Origin: Flammeovirgaceae bacterium UBA2366
GTDB taxonomy: Bacteria; Bacteroidota; Bacteroidia; Cytophagales; Cyclobacteriaceae
DNA: 64,000 bases
Direction of reading: 5' to 3'
Assembly: GCA_002344065.1 (NCBI GenBank)
Contig: DDTK01000003.1
Location: forward strand, 186,001 to 250,000
Shown here in pieces: positions 25,516-35,991 of this stretch. Made by a program: the position numbers and the translations under genes. The notes under the pieces are model-generated. The model was not told where the DNA came from and did no database searches. It was given only the letters and a program-made list of their open reading frames with translations. The number at the start of each line of letters is the position of its first letter. Position 1 is the first letter of the stretch.

Positions 25516-26946
25516 TCATGCCGTTATCATCAGCTTGTACTCCTCGTACCGGCTTAAAATTGCTTTGATATAATTTACCGGTTCTTCACACTTACAATAG
25601 CCCGCTATAACCACCGGGTCGCGATAATATTTCGGGTCTGATTTTTTTAATAAATACGACTCCACAACAGCCCACGAAGTCGGATCCTCTCCATATTTAA
25701 TGGTGAGCTTACGCGCATCGATAATATGCGTTAACCCAGCATTGTAGGAAGCCAAAACAAATTTTAAACGTTCATCCTGATCGTGAATATCTTTCGACCA
25801 ATACTTATCCAGATGCTTTAAAAACCGCACGCCACCCCGTAAACTTTGTCGTGGACTTTCCGGATCGTTAACCCCAAATCGTTTGGCCGTTTCAGGCATG
25901 AGTTGCATCAATCCTTTCGCCCCGGCCCACGATTCGCCTTGCGGGTCAAAACGCGACTCCTGATAAATTACGGCAGCCAGTAAACGCCAATCCCATCCTA
26001 ACTCCTGTGCACCCTCTTTGATGAGATCATCATACGGTGAAATTTTATTGCCAGCCAACGAAGAGTAATCGCTGGTAAGCCGAATGATAGATGTTCGCGG
26101 ACTGTTAAAATACCGGTTAAAAATAACCATGAAGGTAGGTTCCTTCTTCACTTTCGCCAGCCACTCATTAATGGCCAACTGAAGCTCAGGAGAATTTTTT
26201 CGCACAGCCCATGCAATGGTTTGTGGTAAACTTATAATGGTTTCAACATCCAGATTATTATAGTAGGCAGCATTCACACGGGCAATAATATTATCCGTTA
26301 CGGTGTAATCAATTTCACCTAACGCTACAGCACGAATAAGATTTTCTGTTTCAGCATTCGTACTATCCTGATTGATCATAATCTCCCCGCCTACTTCTTC
26401 CGATAAATGTTTCAGACGCTGTGAAAAACTGGAGCCGGGCATTACATAAACTTCTTTGCCAATAAGCTGTGAAGGTTTGCGAATGAGCTGGGTATTTATC
26501 TGTTCACGCGTTAATTGACGCCAGTTGTCAGGCTTGCGCTGCACCAGCACCTGGTATGAATCAAATTGAGGATTGGTGAAGCTTACTTTCTCCGTTCGAT
26601 CTTTGGTTACGGTAAGCGGAAAAGCCAGGACATCACCCTCACCCTTATTTAATTGACCGATCGCACGTTCAATTCCTGACGTTACACGTATACGCAGATC
26701 AACCTGTAAGTGATCGGCCAGTAACTTCAAAAGCTCATATTCATAGCCCATCGAACGGCCTTTATAAATAAAATAGCTGAACGAGTTGTTATCTACCAGC
26801 GCAGTAATAAACCCTCGCTCTTTAATCTCATTCAGGTCGATGGAAACCAAGGGCTCATTTTCCGGCTGTTGACTGGCGAAGCGGTTACAGGAAAGAAGTG
26901 CCCCTATGAAAACAAGGGAAAAAACATGCTTTTTATGGAACTGCAT
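25516..26946 (-). CDS. mltF: MltF-like membrane-bound lytic transglycosylase
   Basis: A 476-residue lipoprotein (lipobox IGALLSCNR, Cys 20). Residues about 30-275 form a periplasmic solute-binding-like domain (SMGYEYELLKLLADHL, GEGDVLAFPLTVTKDR, ALGEIDYTVTDNIIAR). The rest is a family-1 transglycosylase domain with catalytic Glu in YQESRFDPQ, then GAKGLMQLMPETAKRFG and LASYNAGLTHIIDA. It cuts peptidoglycan glycan strands to leave 1,6-anhydroMurNAc. The domain order is that of MltF. Confidence 0.92.
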   Translation of the reverse strand: MQFHKKHVFSLVFIGALLSCNRFASQQPENEPLVSIDLNEIKERGFITALVDNNSFSYFIYKGRSMGYEYELLKLLADHLQVDLRIRVTSGIERAIGQLNKGEGDVLAFPLTVTKDRTEKVSFTNPQFDSYQVLVQRKPDNWRQLTREQINTQLIRKPSQLIGKEVYVMPGSSFSQRLKHLSEEVGGEIMINQDSTNAETENLIRAVALGEIDYTVTDNIIARVNAAYYNNLDVETIISLPQTIAWAVRKNSPELQLAINEWLAKVKKEPTFMVIFNRYFNSPRTSIIRLTSDYSSLAGNKISPYDDLIKEGAQELGWDWRLLAAVIYQESRFDPQGESWAGAKGLMQLMPETAKRFGVNDPESPRQSLRGGVRFLKHLDKYWSKDIHDQDERLKFVLASYNAGLTHIIDARKLTIKYGEDPTSWAVVESYLLKKSDPKYYRDPVVIAGYCKCEEPVNYIKAILSRYEEYKLMITA

Positions 26947-26979
26947 AGCTCATTGAAAATAAGCATAATGGGCCTAAAA

Positions 26980-27010
26980 TAAAAGAGGCCCCGAAGGGCC
27001 TCTTTTTTAC
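26980..27010 (-). terminator. Intrinsic terminator of the TonB-receptor gene
   Basis: On the minus strand AAGAGGCCC pairs with GGGCCTCTT around a TTCG tetraloop and is followed by a T-rich stretch. The plus strand also ends in six T, so the hairpin is symmetrical, but only the receptor gene reads into it. Confidence 0.88.
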
Positions 27011-27027
27011 TACTCAATGCTGAGATG

Positions 27028-30000
27028 TTAATTAAATGTATACCTCAAGCCAAACTGCATATACCATACAGAATTGAATGAGTTGTTGTCCCTGAAGGTT
27101 GAGGTTGCCGGCATACCTCTGTCTGTCTGCAACCTGAAAGTTGGACGAATATCTCCATTGGCAACAATTGCATTTTGATTGGTTGGTACCAGAATCGCAG
27201 GAGCATTGATAGATTGGAAAATTCCCCAGCTCTTGTTAAGCATGTTACCAAAGTTGAAGATGTCAACAGTGAATTGCAACGTATTGCGCTTGCCTCCGAT
27301 ATCGTGGAAAATATCCTGGGCAAAACGCAAATCTAATTGATTTCTCCACGGGAGTTTCGCACCGTTACGCTCAGCATATTGACCTCTTCTTGAACTGAGA
27401 TATTTATCCTGTTCGATGTATCTGAAGAACAAGTCGCTCTGTTGTTGAGCTGTGTATACTACTCCACTATACGTGAAGTTTGTAAATGTAATTTCAGAAG
27501 GATCTTTAGGCACATAAATCAAATCATTACCATTCACACCATCACGATTGAAGTCAGCACCATAGGTATAAGAGAATCTGCCCTGGATTGAACCTTCGTA
27601 GAATAATGAAATGCTTGAAGCCAGTTTTTTCAGGTACTCTTTACGGTAGGTTACAGATGCAACAAAGCGATCGGGCACAACATATCCTGCATAGCTCATT
27701 TCCGGGTTATTGGCTTGGCCTATAATAGGTGTTAATGACCAGGTATTGAATAGCTGATCGCCTACACCATCATAGAGAACCTTCGATTGGCTGTGTGTAT
27801 ACGCTACAAAGGCTGAGAAACCATTGCTAAATTGCCTATCCAACTTTGCTGTTAACGACCAATAATAACCTTGGTCTGAATTGCCCAACGTTATGGGGTT
27901 AAATGCGGAATTGCCAGGTGTTCCATTGGAGTTATCTACATTTGGTAATCCTTGGTTGTTCAGATAGTTAATAAACTTCTGATTATTATTTACAGGATAA
28001 ATCGGGCGTGTATCCGGGTAAGCTCCATTGGCATCAGAAATTGACATGTTTGTCGGATTTACCAGGTTGTAATTTTTGCCTTGTGCAATATTAATATCCT
28101 TGTTGTAAATGGCCTCAATACTAGCAATAAATCCTGCAGGCAGGCGCTTGTCAACTGCCACACTGGTTTTCCAGGTTTGAGGAAATCTAAACTCAGGATC
28201 AATAGCACTCATGGTAGCAGGAAGTGTAGTTCCTGCAGCTGGTGGTGTTGCCGGACGATAGGGAGCAATCTGGAAAGGCCCCGGTACGTTAGCCTGACCA
28301 TTGAAGTTCTGGGTCAACTGAAGCAAACCCGCATCTCCGGATTGCGATACTAACCAAACCGTTGGAACTCTTCCGGTAAAAATACCTGTTCCACCACGAA
28401 CCTGCAGTGAACGGTCGCCCAGTGCATCCCAGTTAAAACCAATTCGTGGTGACCAAAGCAGTCTTACTTCGGGCAACACACCGGTATCAAATTTCCTTCC
28501 TTCAGCAAATGTTAAACCTGCTGCCAGCGGATGGGTTTTGATTTCAGGAACACTCGGAAAGGTTGGTAAATCTACACGTAAACCAGCCGTTATTTTCAAT
28601 TTTTCATTCACTGAAAATTCATCTTGTGCATAAGCTGAGTACTGCACATACTTAATGGTAGGAAAAGCCTGTTCAAAATTCGGTAACAATGAATAGGTGA
28701 TAGCATAGTCAGTAGGAAGTTCACCATTCACAAAGTCATCCCATGAATTGAAACGATACAAACCTGTTCCAAAACGTTGAAAACCATTTTTTGTATTTTG
28801 AATATCCAATTGTACACCTGCGGTGATGTTATGCTTGCCGGTGGTCCAGCTCACAAAATCCACAATGGAGATTGAAGAGACATCGCGAAGGTTTCCAAAC
28901 GAAAAAGGCTCATATCCAAAAGAAGTAAAGGGAGAGCCATCTTTCATGATATCAACCAATGGAAAATTCGTACTATTTGTACTTCTTGGGTCATTCTGAT
29001 TGGTGTATGTAGCGCGCAACGTGTTGGCAAACTTATTACCGAACAACGAGTTCAACTCAGCTGCCAGGGAATAGAAGTTTGCTTCCTGGAAATAGTTAGA
29101 ATTACTGAACCAAAGAGCATTGTTGTTTGTACGGCCTGCACCGGAAGCATAGAAGAATCCTGTACCTGTAGTAGAACCACTGATAAAACGTGGATCCTTA
29201 CTTTCCACCTGGCTATAACGAATATTAAACTTGTGGTTTTGATTTATGTTCCAGTCAAGACGTGCTACAAAGCGTGTGTTTTGAGCTTCAAAATCATAAT
29301 TATCGTAAGGGCCGGTTTCATAACCGTAGTTCTCGCGAAGGAATTGGCTAATGTCATCAAGCTCAGTGCGTGTAGGGCGGCTTATGTTTGGAGAGCTGCC
29401 AAAAGGATCTTGTGTAGTAGCTGCAAATTGAGTCTGGCCAGGACGAACAGAATTTTCCGTTTCAGCATTGACGAAGAAAAATAACTTGTTCTTGATAATC
29501 GGACCACCTAATCTGAATCCATAAGTGTTGTAGCTAAGGGGTTGTGTTGGCAGGGGATCATTGTTGGCCACCTGGTCACCCTGGTTGTTTTGGTTTCTCC
29601 AAAATGCATAAGCCGATCCGGAAAAATCATTCGTACCTGATCGGGTTACTGCATTTACAGCACTGCCTATAAAACCTGAGTTACGAATGTCGTAAGGAGT
29701 AATGCTTACTGATATTTCAGCTATGGCATCCAACGAAATAGGAGAACCGTTGGCCGGGAGGTTGGTCCCAATACCAAATGTATTGTTGAAATCCGATCCA
29801 TCAACAGTAATATAGTTTTGACGATAATTACCACCGCCAATAGCTCCATTGCTTGTTGATGTAGATTGTGGAGTCATACGTGTCATATCGTTGATACTAC
29901 GGGAAATGGTTGGCATGGTGAGAATTTCACGTGTACCAATAGTTGTTACGGCACCGTTACGATCACTATTCATGATCCTGTCTTGCACACCAGAAACGAT

Positions 30001-30351
30001 AATCTCCTGCAACTGTGTGCCTTCTTCCACCATGTTCAAATTGATTACGTAAGGCTCACCAATTTTTAGAAAGATGTTGGCGTATTGCTGCTCGGCATAA
30101 CCAATGAATGTAATCTTTACATTATACGGACCGCCCACCCTCATATTAGGTATATTAAAGCGTCCATCAGCAAGCGAAACAGTACCGTAAACTGTTCCAG
30201 ATGGCTCATGTGTGGCAACAATATTCGCACCCGGAATAGCTGTTCCACTCTGCTCTTTTACCACACCAATAATCGAAGATGTGGTTACGCCTTGTGAAAA
30301 GCCAGCAAAAGCTAGAGACACAAAGCTGAATAACAGTAAAATTCTCCTCAT
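27028..30351 (-). CDS. TonB-dependent receptor, Oar-like, with carboxypeptidase-regulatory-like domain
   Basis: A 1107-residue outer-membrane protein. The ATG at 30351 gives a clean signal peptide (MRRILLLFSFVSLAFAGFSQ). Residues 25-110 form a carboxypeptidase-regulatory-like domain (SIIGVVKEQSGTAIPGANI, GRFNIPNMRVGGPYNVKI). A plug follows (ITVDGSDFNNTFGIG, AIAEISVSITPYDIRNSGF, SAVNAVTRSGTNDFSG), then a long beta-barrel ending in MQFGLRYTFN with a terminal aromatic residue. It resembles Oar of myxobacteria. It lies alone without a SusD partner, so its substrate is unknown. No T9SS sorting tail. Confidence 0.92.
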   Translation of the reverse strand: MRRILLLFSFVSLAFAGFSQGVTTSSIIGVVKEQSGTAIPGANIVATHEPSGTVYGTVSLADGRFNIPNMRVGGPYNVKITFIGYAEQQYANIFLKIGEPYVINLNMVEEGTQLQEIIVSGVQDRIMNSDRNGAVTTIGTREILTMPTISRSINDMTRMTPQSTSTSNGAIGGGNYRQNYITVDGSDFNNTFGIGTNLPANGSPISLDAIAEISVSITPYDIRNSGFIGSAVNAVTRSGTNDFSGSAYAFWRNQNNQGDQVANNDPLPTQPLSYNTYGFRLGGPIIKNKLFFFVNAETENSVRPGQTQFAATTQDPFGSSPNISRPTRTELDDISQFLRENYGYETGPYDNYDFEAQNTRFVARLDWNINQNHKFNIRYSQVESKDPRFISGSTTGTGFFYASGAGRTNNNALWFSNSNYFQEANFYSLAAELNSLFGNKFANTLRATYTNQNDPRSTNSTNFPLVDIMKDGSPFTSFGYEPFSFGNLRDVSSISIVDFVSWTTGKHNITAGVQLDIQNTKNGFQRFGTGLYRFNSWDDFVNGELPTDYAITYSLLPNFEQAFPTIKYVQYSAYAQDEFSVNEKLKITAGLRVDLPTFPSVPEIKTHPLAAGLTFAEGRKFDTGVLPEVRLLWSPRIGFNWDALGDRSLQVRGGTGIFTGRVPTVWLVSQSGDAGLLQLTQNFNGQANVPGPFQIAPYRPATPPAAGTTLPATMSAIDPEFRFPQTWKTSVAVDKRLPAGFIASIEAIYNKDINIAQGKNYNLVNPTNMSISDANGAYPDTRPIYPVNNNQKFINYLNNQGLPNVDNSNGTPGNSAFNPITLGNSDQGYYWSLTAKLDRQFSNGFSAFVAYTHSQSKVLYDGVGDQLFNTWSLTPIIGQANNPEMSYAGYVVPDRFVASVTYRKEYLKKLASSISLFYEGSIQGRFSYTYGADFNRDGVNGNDLIYVPKDPSEITFTNFTYSGVVYTAQQQSDLFFRYIEQDKYLSSRRGQYAERNGAKLPWRNQLDLRFAQDIFHDIGGKRNTLQFTVDIFNFGNMLNKSWGIFQSINAPAILVPTNQNAIVANGDIRPTFRLQTDRGMPATSTFRDNNSFNSVWYMQFGLRYTFN

Positions 30352-30553
30352 AGTTTTGGATTTAAGTTGATTAGTATTCGGCAACAAAAATATCCCGTTT
30401 TATCAGATATGGTTTTAATTGCCGTTTAAATCTTTCCACAATTTTATTCACAATTAATTAACAGCCTCGGGTTGACCGTCTGTAAAAATGTGCCTAAAAG
30501 GTTTGGTTAAAAACCGCCCATTCGCTCTATTTCTAACGATAAACCTGTTTCCA

Positions 30554-33127
30554 ATGAAGTTATTGAATTGCGCAATCGCTTTGCTCGTGCTAATGACTAA
30601 CCCCTTAAACGCACAGCCCGATCTCTCCTATTACCTCCCGGAGGGTATTTCGTACAATCAAAATATCCCTACCCCAAAATCAATCATCGGGCACGAAGTA
30701 GGCGAATGGCATATAACCCACGACCGGCTGGTTAATTACATGTATGCCCTCGCGGCAGCTTCCAACAGGATCAGCATACAGGAAACCGGTCGCACCTATG
30801 AAACCAGGCCGCTTTTACTGTTAACCATCACTTCGCCAAAAAATCATCAGCGTATTGAAGAAATTCGTCAGCAGCATGTGCAGCTAACGGATCCCTCAAA
30901 ATCTGGAAATCTGGATGTAAAAAACATACCCAATGTGGTGTATATAGGCTTTAGTATTCATGGTAACGAGGCCAGCGGAAGCAATGCCGCCCTGGCCGTG
31001 GCCTACCACCTGGCGGCAGCCCAGGGAGCAGCCATTGAAAAGCTATTGGATGAAGTTGTAATTCTCTTCGACCCCAGCTTTAATCCCGATGGCCTTCAAC
31101 GGTTTTCTAGCTGGGTAAACTCGCGTAAAAGCATTCAAACCTCAACCGACCCCAACGACACCGAACACAATGAAGCGTGGCCGGGCGGACGATTTAATCA
31201 CTACTGGTTCGACCTGAACCGCGATTGGCTGGTGGCACAGTTGCCCGAAAGCCAGGCACGCGCCAAACAATTTCATTTGTGGAAACCCAGTGTACTGACC
31301 GACCATCATGAAATGGGTACCAATGCCACATTCTTTTTTCAACCCGGGGTTCCTTCACGTAACCACCCACTCACACCAGAAAAAAACCTGACGCTTACAC
31401 GCAAAATTGGTGAGTATCACGCCAAAGCGTTGGATAAAATTGGCTCGCTTTACTACACCCAGGAAGGTTATGATGATTTCTACTATGGCAAGGGCTCAAC
31501 TTTTCCGGATGTACAAGGTGCAATCGGAATATTATTTGAACAAGCCAGCTCGCGTGGTCATGCGCAGGAAAGCATTAACGGTGTGCTCACATTTCCATTT
31601 ACTGTTCGTAATCAATTCGTAACCGCGCTTTCCACACTAGAGGCTGCTCAAGCTATGCGCGAAGAATTGCTGAACTATCAGCGCGACTTCTTCAAAAACA
31701 ATATTGCCGAAGCAGCCAAAGATCCAGTGAAGGCATATGTGTTCGGAGCAAATCAGGATAAGTACCGAAGCTTTCATTTTGCGGAAATCATTGACCGGCA
31801 TGACATTGACATTTATAAACTCAGCAGCAGCCAAACCATTAACGGCAAACGTTACGAAAGTGATGGCAGCTACGTTGTGCCCCTTAACCAAAAGCAATAC
31901 CGGCTTATCAAATCCATGTTTGAAAAGCGTACCACTTTTCAGGATAGTCTGTTTTATGACATCTCCAGTTGGACACTACCGCTTGCCTTTGCTTTAGATT
32001 ACGAAGAACTGAAAACCCCTTCAGCGAATCTTCAAGGTGAACGTTTTGACCCAACTAAAAAACCTGTTGGAAAAATTATTGGCGGCACCAGCGATTACGC
32101 CTATGTGTTTGAAAGCTATGGGTACTATGCACCCCGTGCGATGTATCGCCTGCTCAGCAAGGGGATTCGGGTAAAAGTAGCCAATGGCGATTTTCATCTT
32201 CCGGATGGCAGAAAGTTTTCAGCCGGCTCCATTCTCATCCCCCTGGGTATACAGGATAAAAGCGTTGACCTTGTTGAATACCTGATAAAAGAAATAACCG
32301 TTGATGATGGTATTGACGTTTACGCTTTCAATACCGGATTAAATTACAAGGGCTTGAGTTTGGGAAGCAGCAACTTTTCTGTTCTGCGCGAACCAAAAAT
32401 TGCCATGCTGGTGGGCGATGGTGTGAGCCCGTTGGATGCAGGTGAAATATGGCATTTGTTGGATACACGTTTCCATATTCCGGTTAGTCTTGTTCCGGTA
32501 GATGTATTCAATCGAATAAACTTTGATAAATACAACACGCTTATAATAAGCACAGGAACGTACACCAGTCTGAATGATGCGGCTAAAGAAAGGTTGCGCA
32601 CGTGGGTACAAAATGGCGGTGTAATTATTGGGTTGAAAACAGCCCTTAACTGGTTAAATGCTTCCGGCCTTGGTAAATTTGAAATGAAAAAAGATGAGAA
32701 GAAAGATGAACCAGCCAAACCAAAACCTTATTCTGACATTGCCAACGCGGCTGGAGCAGAGGCATTAAGTGGTGCCATTTTTGAAATACAGGCCGACTTG
32801 TCACACCCGCTGTTTTATGGATATACAAGTTCTCGGCTACCGGTTTTCAAAAGCGGAGCCCTGTTTATGGAACGCTCAAAAAATGCCTTTGGAAATCCGG
32901 GGGTGTTTACGGCAAACCCATTGTTGAGTGGATACATTACCAAGGGTAGTCTGGATAAACTGAAGAATGCTTCTTTTACCGGAAGTTCATCTATTGGACA
33001 GGGCCGTGTGATTGGCTTTACCGAAAATCTGGCTTTTCGCGCATTCTGGTTTGGCAGCAATAAAATGTTAATGAATGCCATATTTTATGGACACACCATT
33101 AGTGCTGGTGCGGGAAGAGATCGTTAA
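30554..33127 (+). CDS. Secreted M14-family zinc carboxypeptidase
   Basis: An 857-residue exported peptidase. The ATG at 30554 is preferred because it begins a clean signal peptide (MKLLNCAIALLVLMTNPLNA); an earlier in-frame ATG at 30488 would add 22 residues in front. The M14 zinc ligands lie in SIHGNEASGSNAA (His, Glu) and a later His in LTDHHEMGTNATFFF; LFDPSFNPDG and FDLNRDWLV are also typical. The C-terminal half contains a glutamine-amidotransferase-like region (TLIISTGTYTSL, VIIGLKTALNWL). It diverges from the TonB receptor, which may share its peptide diet. Confidence 0.88.
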   Translation: MKLLNCAIALLVLMTNPLNAQPDLSYYLPEGISYNQNIPTPKSIIGHEVGEWHITHDRLVNYMYALAAASNRISIQETGRTYETRPLLLLTITSPKNHQRIEEIRQQHVQLTDPSKSGNLDVKNIPNVVYIGFSIHGNEASGSNAALAVAYHLAAAQGAAIEKLLDEVVILFDPSFNPDGLQRFSSWVNSRKSIQTSTDPNDTEHNEAWPGGRFNHYWFDLNRDWLVAQLPESQARAKQFHLWKPSVLTDHHEMGTNATFFFQPGVPSRNHPLTPEKNLTLTRKIGEYHAKALDKIGSLYYTQEGYDDFYYGKGSTFPDVQGAIGILFEQASSRGHAQESINGVLTFPFTVRNQFVTALSTLEAAQAMREELLNYQRDFFKNNIAEAAKDPVKAYVFGANQDKYRSFHFAEIIDRHDIDIYKLSSSQTINGKRYESDGSYVVPLNQKQYRLIKSMFEKRTTFQDSLFYDISSWTLPLAFALDYEELKTPSANLQGERFDPTKKPVGKIIGGTSDYAYVFESYGYYAPRAMYRLLSKGIRVKVANGDFHLPDGRKFSAGSILIPLGIQDKSVDLVEYLIKEITVDDGIDVYAFNTGLNYKGLSLGSSNFSVLREPKIAMLVGDGVSPLDAGEIWHLLDTRFHIPVSLVPVDVFNRINFDKYNTLIISTGTYTSLNDAAKERLRTWVQNGGVIIGLKTALNWLNASGLGKFEMKKDEKKDEPAKPKPYSDIANAAGAEALSGAIFEIQADLSHPLFYGYTSSRLPVFKSGALFMERSKNAFGNPGVFTANPLLSGYITKGSLDKLKNASFTGSSSIGQGRVIGFTENLAFRAFWFGSNKMLMNAIFYGHTISAGAGRDR

Positions 33128-33139
33128 TGGTAAAATTTT

Positions 33140-33598
33140 TCAGTCACCAGTTTTCACTGTAACCCCAATCGAATCAAGCCAGTTATTTATTAACTGGGTA
33201 TCTTCGGGTGTTACTTTCGCTTCGCGGTGTAACCACAGATAACTTTCCAATGGCATCCACCCTTCTGTAACAGCTTCAGAAAGCTCTTCCAGCTTGTCTG
33301 TCGCCTTATTTGCAGAGTAAGTTTTGAAGACAGAAAAATTCAGATGATCCTTTCCTTCCTTGATGTGTGAAGCCAGCCACCAACCGATGGGCTGCACATG
33401 CACATACCATGGATAGCGCGTGTTGTTGCTATGGCAATCGTAACACTTCTCAACAAGCACCGCATGAACAGCCTCCGGGATTTTATACGTATTGGAAATA
33501 TCATCCGCAGCAATACCTTCTGATTTGTTTTTTTCAGGCTGGAGCAGTTGCATGACCAACAGTACCATCAACACTCCGATGATGATTTTTCTAGTCAT
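33140..33598 (-). CDS. Haem-binding-domain protein with one CxxCH site
   Basis: A 152-residue membrane-anchored protein with an N-terminal helix (residues 4-20) and a periplasmic domain with one covalent haem motif, CYDCHSNNTRYPWY, followed by VQPIGWWLASHIKEGKDHLNFS. This is the pattern of the Bacteroidota Haem_bd domain. It likely takes part in electron transfer or haem sensing. It is convergent with the M14 peptidase, 12 bp apart, and I see no cytochrome partner nearby. Confidence 0.85.
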   Translation of the reverse strand: MTRKIIIGVLMVLLVMQLLQPEKNKSEGIAADDISNTYKIPEAVHAVLVEKCYDCHSNNTRYPWYVHVQPIGWWLASHIKEGKDHLNFSVFKTYSANKATDKLEELSEAVTEGWMPLESYLWLHREAKVTPEDTQLINNWLDSIGVTVKTGD

Positions 33599-33640
33599 AA
33601 GAATTATGGTTTAGGTAAACGAAGTTACAAAGGTTTTTTC

Positions 33641-33701
33641 TTTTAGTGATTTGGTGCTTTGGTGGCAAAAAAGAAAGACCTGTCTCACTGCCACTAAAGC
33701 A
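33641..33701. repeat. Period-8 degenerate repeat with inverted arm
   Basis: TTTAGTGA, TTTGGTGC, TTTGGTGG run in phase at 33642-33665. TGCTTTGGTGGC (33655-33666) pairs with GCCACTAAAGCA (33690-33701) over 12 bp with one G-U pair. Same style as the heptamer hairpin at 17200. Confidence 0.55.
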
Positions 33702-33830
33702 ATAAAACCGTACCAAGGTAAATAACTGTAAACCTTGCCTTTCAAATGCCAGGTAAATGAAAGATAAATCACAGCTTGCTGTTTTCCTATGTACCCGCTA
33801 TCTTGATTCTTTCAGTGACCAAAAAAAACT

Positions 33831-35420
33831 ATGAGAAAGCTATTCATCATCTGCAGTGTTGTTGTTACTGCATTAATCCTGGTTTGGGCCTATTTCTGGA
33901 GAGATGCACTTTTTGCGTTTATTCTTGTGGCACCCATTATTTATATGGGTGTAGCGGATATGGTTCAAACCCGCCAGTCGCTAAAGCGAAACTTTCCGTT
34001 GGCCGGAAGGCTTCGTTACGTCTTTGAAGATTTACGCCCCAAAATCCAGCAATATTTTGTTGAATCCGACACGGATGGTGCACCCATCAACCGCATTGAT
34101 CGTTCCGTTATTTACCAGCGTGCCAAAAAGCAACTGGATACCGTTCCCTTTGGCACGCAACTCAATGTTTATGCAGAAGGATATGAATGGATCACGCATT
34201 CGGTTACACCACTCGACCATCACAAATTAGATCATAGTCCGAGGGTGTTGGTGGGCAATAAAGATTGCAAGCAACCATACTCCGCCAGCATACTTAATGT
34301 ATCTGCCATGAGCTTTGGCTCATTAAGCGGCAATGCCGTTGAAGCGTTAAACGCAGGCGCCAAGATTGGCGGCTTTGCACACAACACAGGCGAGGGCGGG
34401 ATCAGCCCGCATCACCTTAAATATGGTGGCGACCTTATTTGGCAAATTGGCACAGGTTATTTTGGTGCGCGCGATGAAGCAGGGAATTTTTCTCCGGAAG
34501 CCTTTCAGAAAAATGCTACGCGCCCCGAAGTAAAAATGATTGAGATAAAATTATCTCAAGGCGCCAAGCCTGGGCATGGCGGCATTTTACCAGCCAAGAA
34601 AAATACACCGGAGATTGCTGCCATCCGTGGTGTAACGCCCGGCACTACGGTTTTCTCGCCACCGTTTCATAGTGCATTTAGCACACCCATTGGGTTGATT
34701 GAGTTTGTAAAACAACTGCGCGAACTTTCAGGTGGCAAACCCGTTGGCTTCAAACTGTGTATCGGAAGAAAGAGTGAATTCCTCGGCATTTGCAAAGCAA
34801 TGGTGCAACTCAACACCTACCCTGACTTTATCACCATTGATGGTGGCGAAGGCGGAACCGGTGCAGCGCCACCCGAGTTCACCAATTTTGTGGGCATGCC
34901 ACTGTTGGATGCTGTCGCTTTTGCTGATGATGCATTACGAGGCTTTGGTATTCGCGAGCACATTAAACTGGATTGCTCCGGAAAAATTCTTTCTGGTTTT
35001 CACATTTTCCGTGCAATGGCCTTAGGTGCTGATTTCGCTAATTGTGCCCGCGCGATGATGATGGCGCTCGGCTGTATACAAGCGCTGGAGTGCAACAAAA
35101 ATACCTGCCCTGTTGGTGTGGCTACGCAAGATCCGTACTTCGCAAAAGGATTGGTGGTAGAAGATAAGAAAGCACGTGTGGCCAATTTCCATAAACATAC
35201 CGTAGATAGCTTTGTTGAACTGCTTTCATCAACCGGTTTGGATAGCCCGGAGAAAATTAACCGCACACACGTATACCGCAGGGTGTTTATGAACATGGTA
35301 AAAACCTATGCCGAAATCTATCCGCCTGTTCCGACAGGTTGCCTGCTCGACATGGCTGACTCACCAATTGAATTTGATGTTTACTTAAGCCAGGCAAGGG
35401 CAGAGAGTTTTGGGACGTAA
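33831..35420 (+). CDS. FMN-binding glutamate-synthase-family protein
   Basis: A 529-residue protein with two N-terminal membrane helices (residues 2-22 and 27-45) followed by the FMN TIM barrel of the GltB central domain: NTGEGGISPHHLKYGGDLIW, SQGAKPGHGGILPAKK, IDGGEGGTGAAPPEF and CNKNTCPVGVATQDP (Fe-S-type cysteines). It has no amidotransferase domain, so it is not a full glutamate synthase; the stand-alone membrane form is common in bacteria with unknown substrate. A TTG-start gene overlaps its 3' end. Confidence 0.85.
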   Translation: MRKLFIICSVVVTALILVWAYFWRDALFAFILVAPIIYMGVADMVQTRQSLKRNFPLAGRLRYVFEDLRPKIQQYFVESDTDGAPINRIDRSVIYQRAKKQLDTVPFGTQLNVYAEGYEWITHSVTPLDHHKLDHSPRVLVGNKDCKQPYSASILNVSAMSFGSLSGNAVEALNAGAKIGGFAHNTGEGGISPHHLKYGGDLIWQIGTGYFGARDEAGNFSPEAFQKNATRPEVKMIEIKLSQGAKPGHGGILPAKKNTPEIAAIRGVTPGTTVFSPPFHSAFSTPIGLIEFVKQLRELSGGKPVGFKLCIGRKSEFLGICKAMVQLNTYPDFITIDGGEGGTGAAPPEFTNFVGMPLLDAVAFADDALRGFGIREHIKLDCSGKILSGFHIFRAMALGADFANCARAMMMALGCIQALECNKNTCPVGVATQDPYFAKGLVVEDKKARVANFHKHTVDSFVELLSSTGLDSPEKINRTHVYRRVFMNMVKTYAEIYPPVPTGCLLDMADSPIEFDVYLSQARAESFGT

Positions 35421-35991
35421 TGTAAATAATCATCTGAGCGTAGCTTTTAAGGTTGCGTTGATTATATGTACAGCATTACTTTCTAAAGCGCAGGCATTCG
35501 GACAGGGTCCGGATAGCATCTTTCTATCCGGGCCAACTTCATTCAAAACCCTAACCACAACAAGGCTAAGCAACGTCATTGGTGAAAAACAAAAACGATG
35601 GATAAAGATTGATGACGTTGTTGTTGAAACCTCCAATATAGCTTTGACCCCTGTTGAAGAAACACTGGCCAAGGCCGAATCGGTGGAGATCAGGGCACTT
35701 CTGAAACGAGATACTGTTGCATTAAAACGTATCTGGCTGCGGGATTTTACCCTTGATGAACTTCACAGCAAAGTACAGCATGATCCTAATCCGTTGCCGC
35801 ATTACCTCTCCTTGAATCGAAGGATAGAAAAAATTCTGATTACCGGTGATCATGCTTATGTTTCAGGAATAGAATACGCGGTGCAAGTTAAGGAAGGCAA
35901 CAGTGTTGACACACAGGTTGCACGGAAGTACACCCACCTATGGATAAAGGAATTATTCGGGTGGAGGCTGGCTACTAAAAACTATGATTAA
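35410..35991 (+). CDS. Exported NTF2/SnoaL-like domain protein
   Basis: A protein of up to 193 residues. A hydrophobic stretch (VALIICTALLSKAQAFGQG) looks like a signal peptide, and residues 85-190 have the NTF2-like outline: EIRALLKRDTVALKRIWLRDF, ITGDHAYVSGIEYAV and YTHLWIKELFGWRLA. No ATG precedes the signal; TTG at 35410 (inside the previous gene) or TTG at 35458 are the options. It is probably coupled to the FMN protein. Function unknown. Confidence 0.65.
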   Translation: MGRNVNNHLSVAFKVALIICTALLSKAQAFGQGPDSIFLSGPTSFKTLTTTRLSNVIGEKQKRWIKIDDVVVETSNIALTPVEETLAKAESVEIRALLKRDTVALKRIWLRDFTLDELHSKVQHDPNPLPHYLSLNRRIEKILITGDHAYVSGIEYAVQVKEGNSVDTQVARKYTHLWIKELFGWRLATKNYD

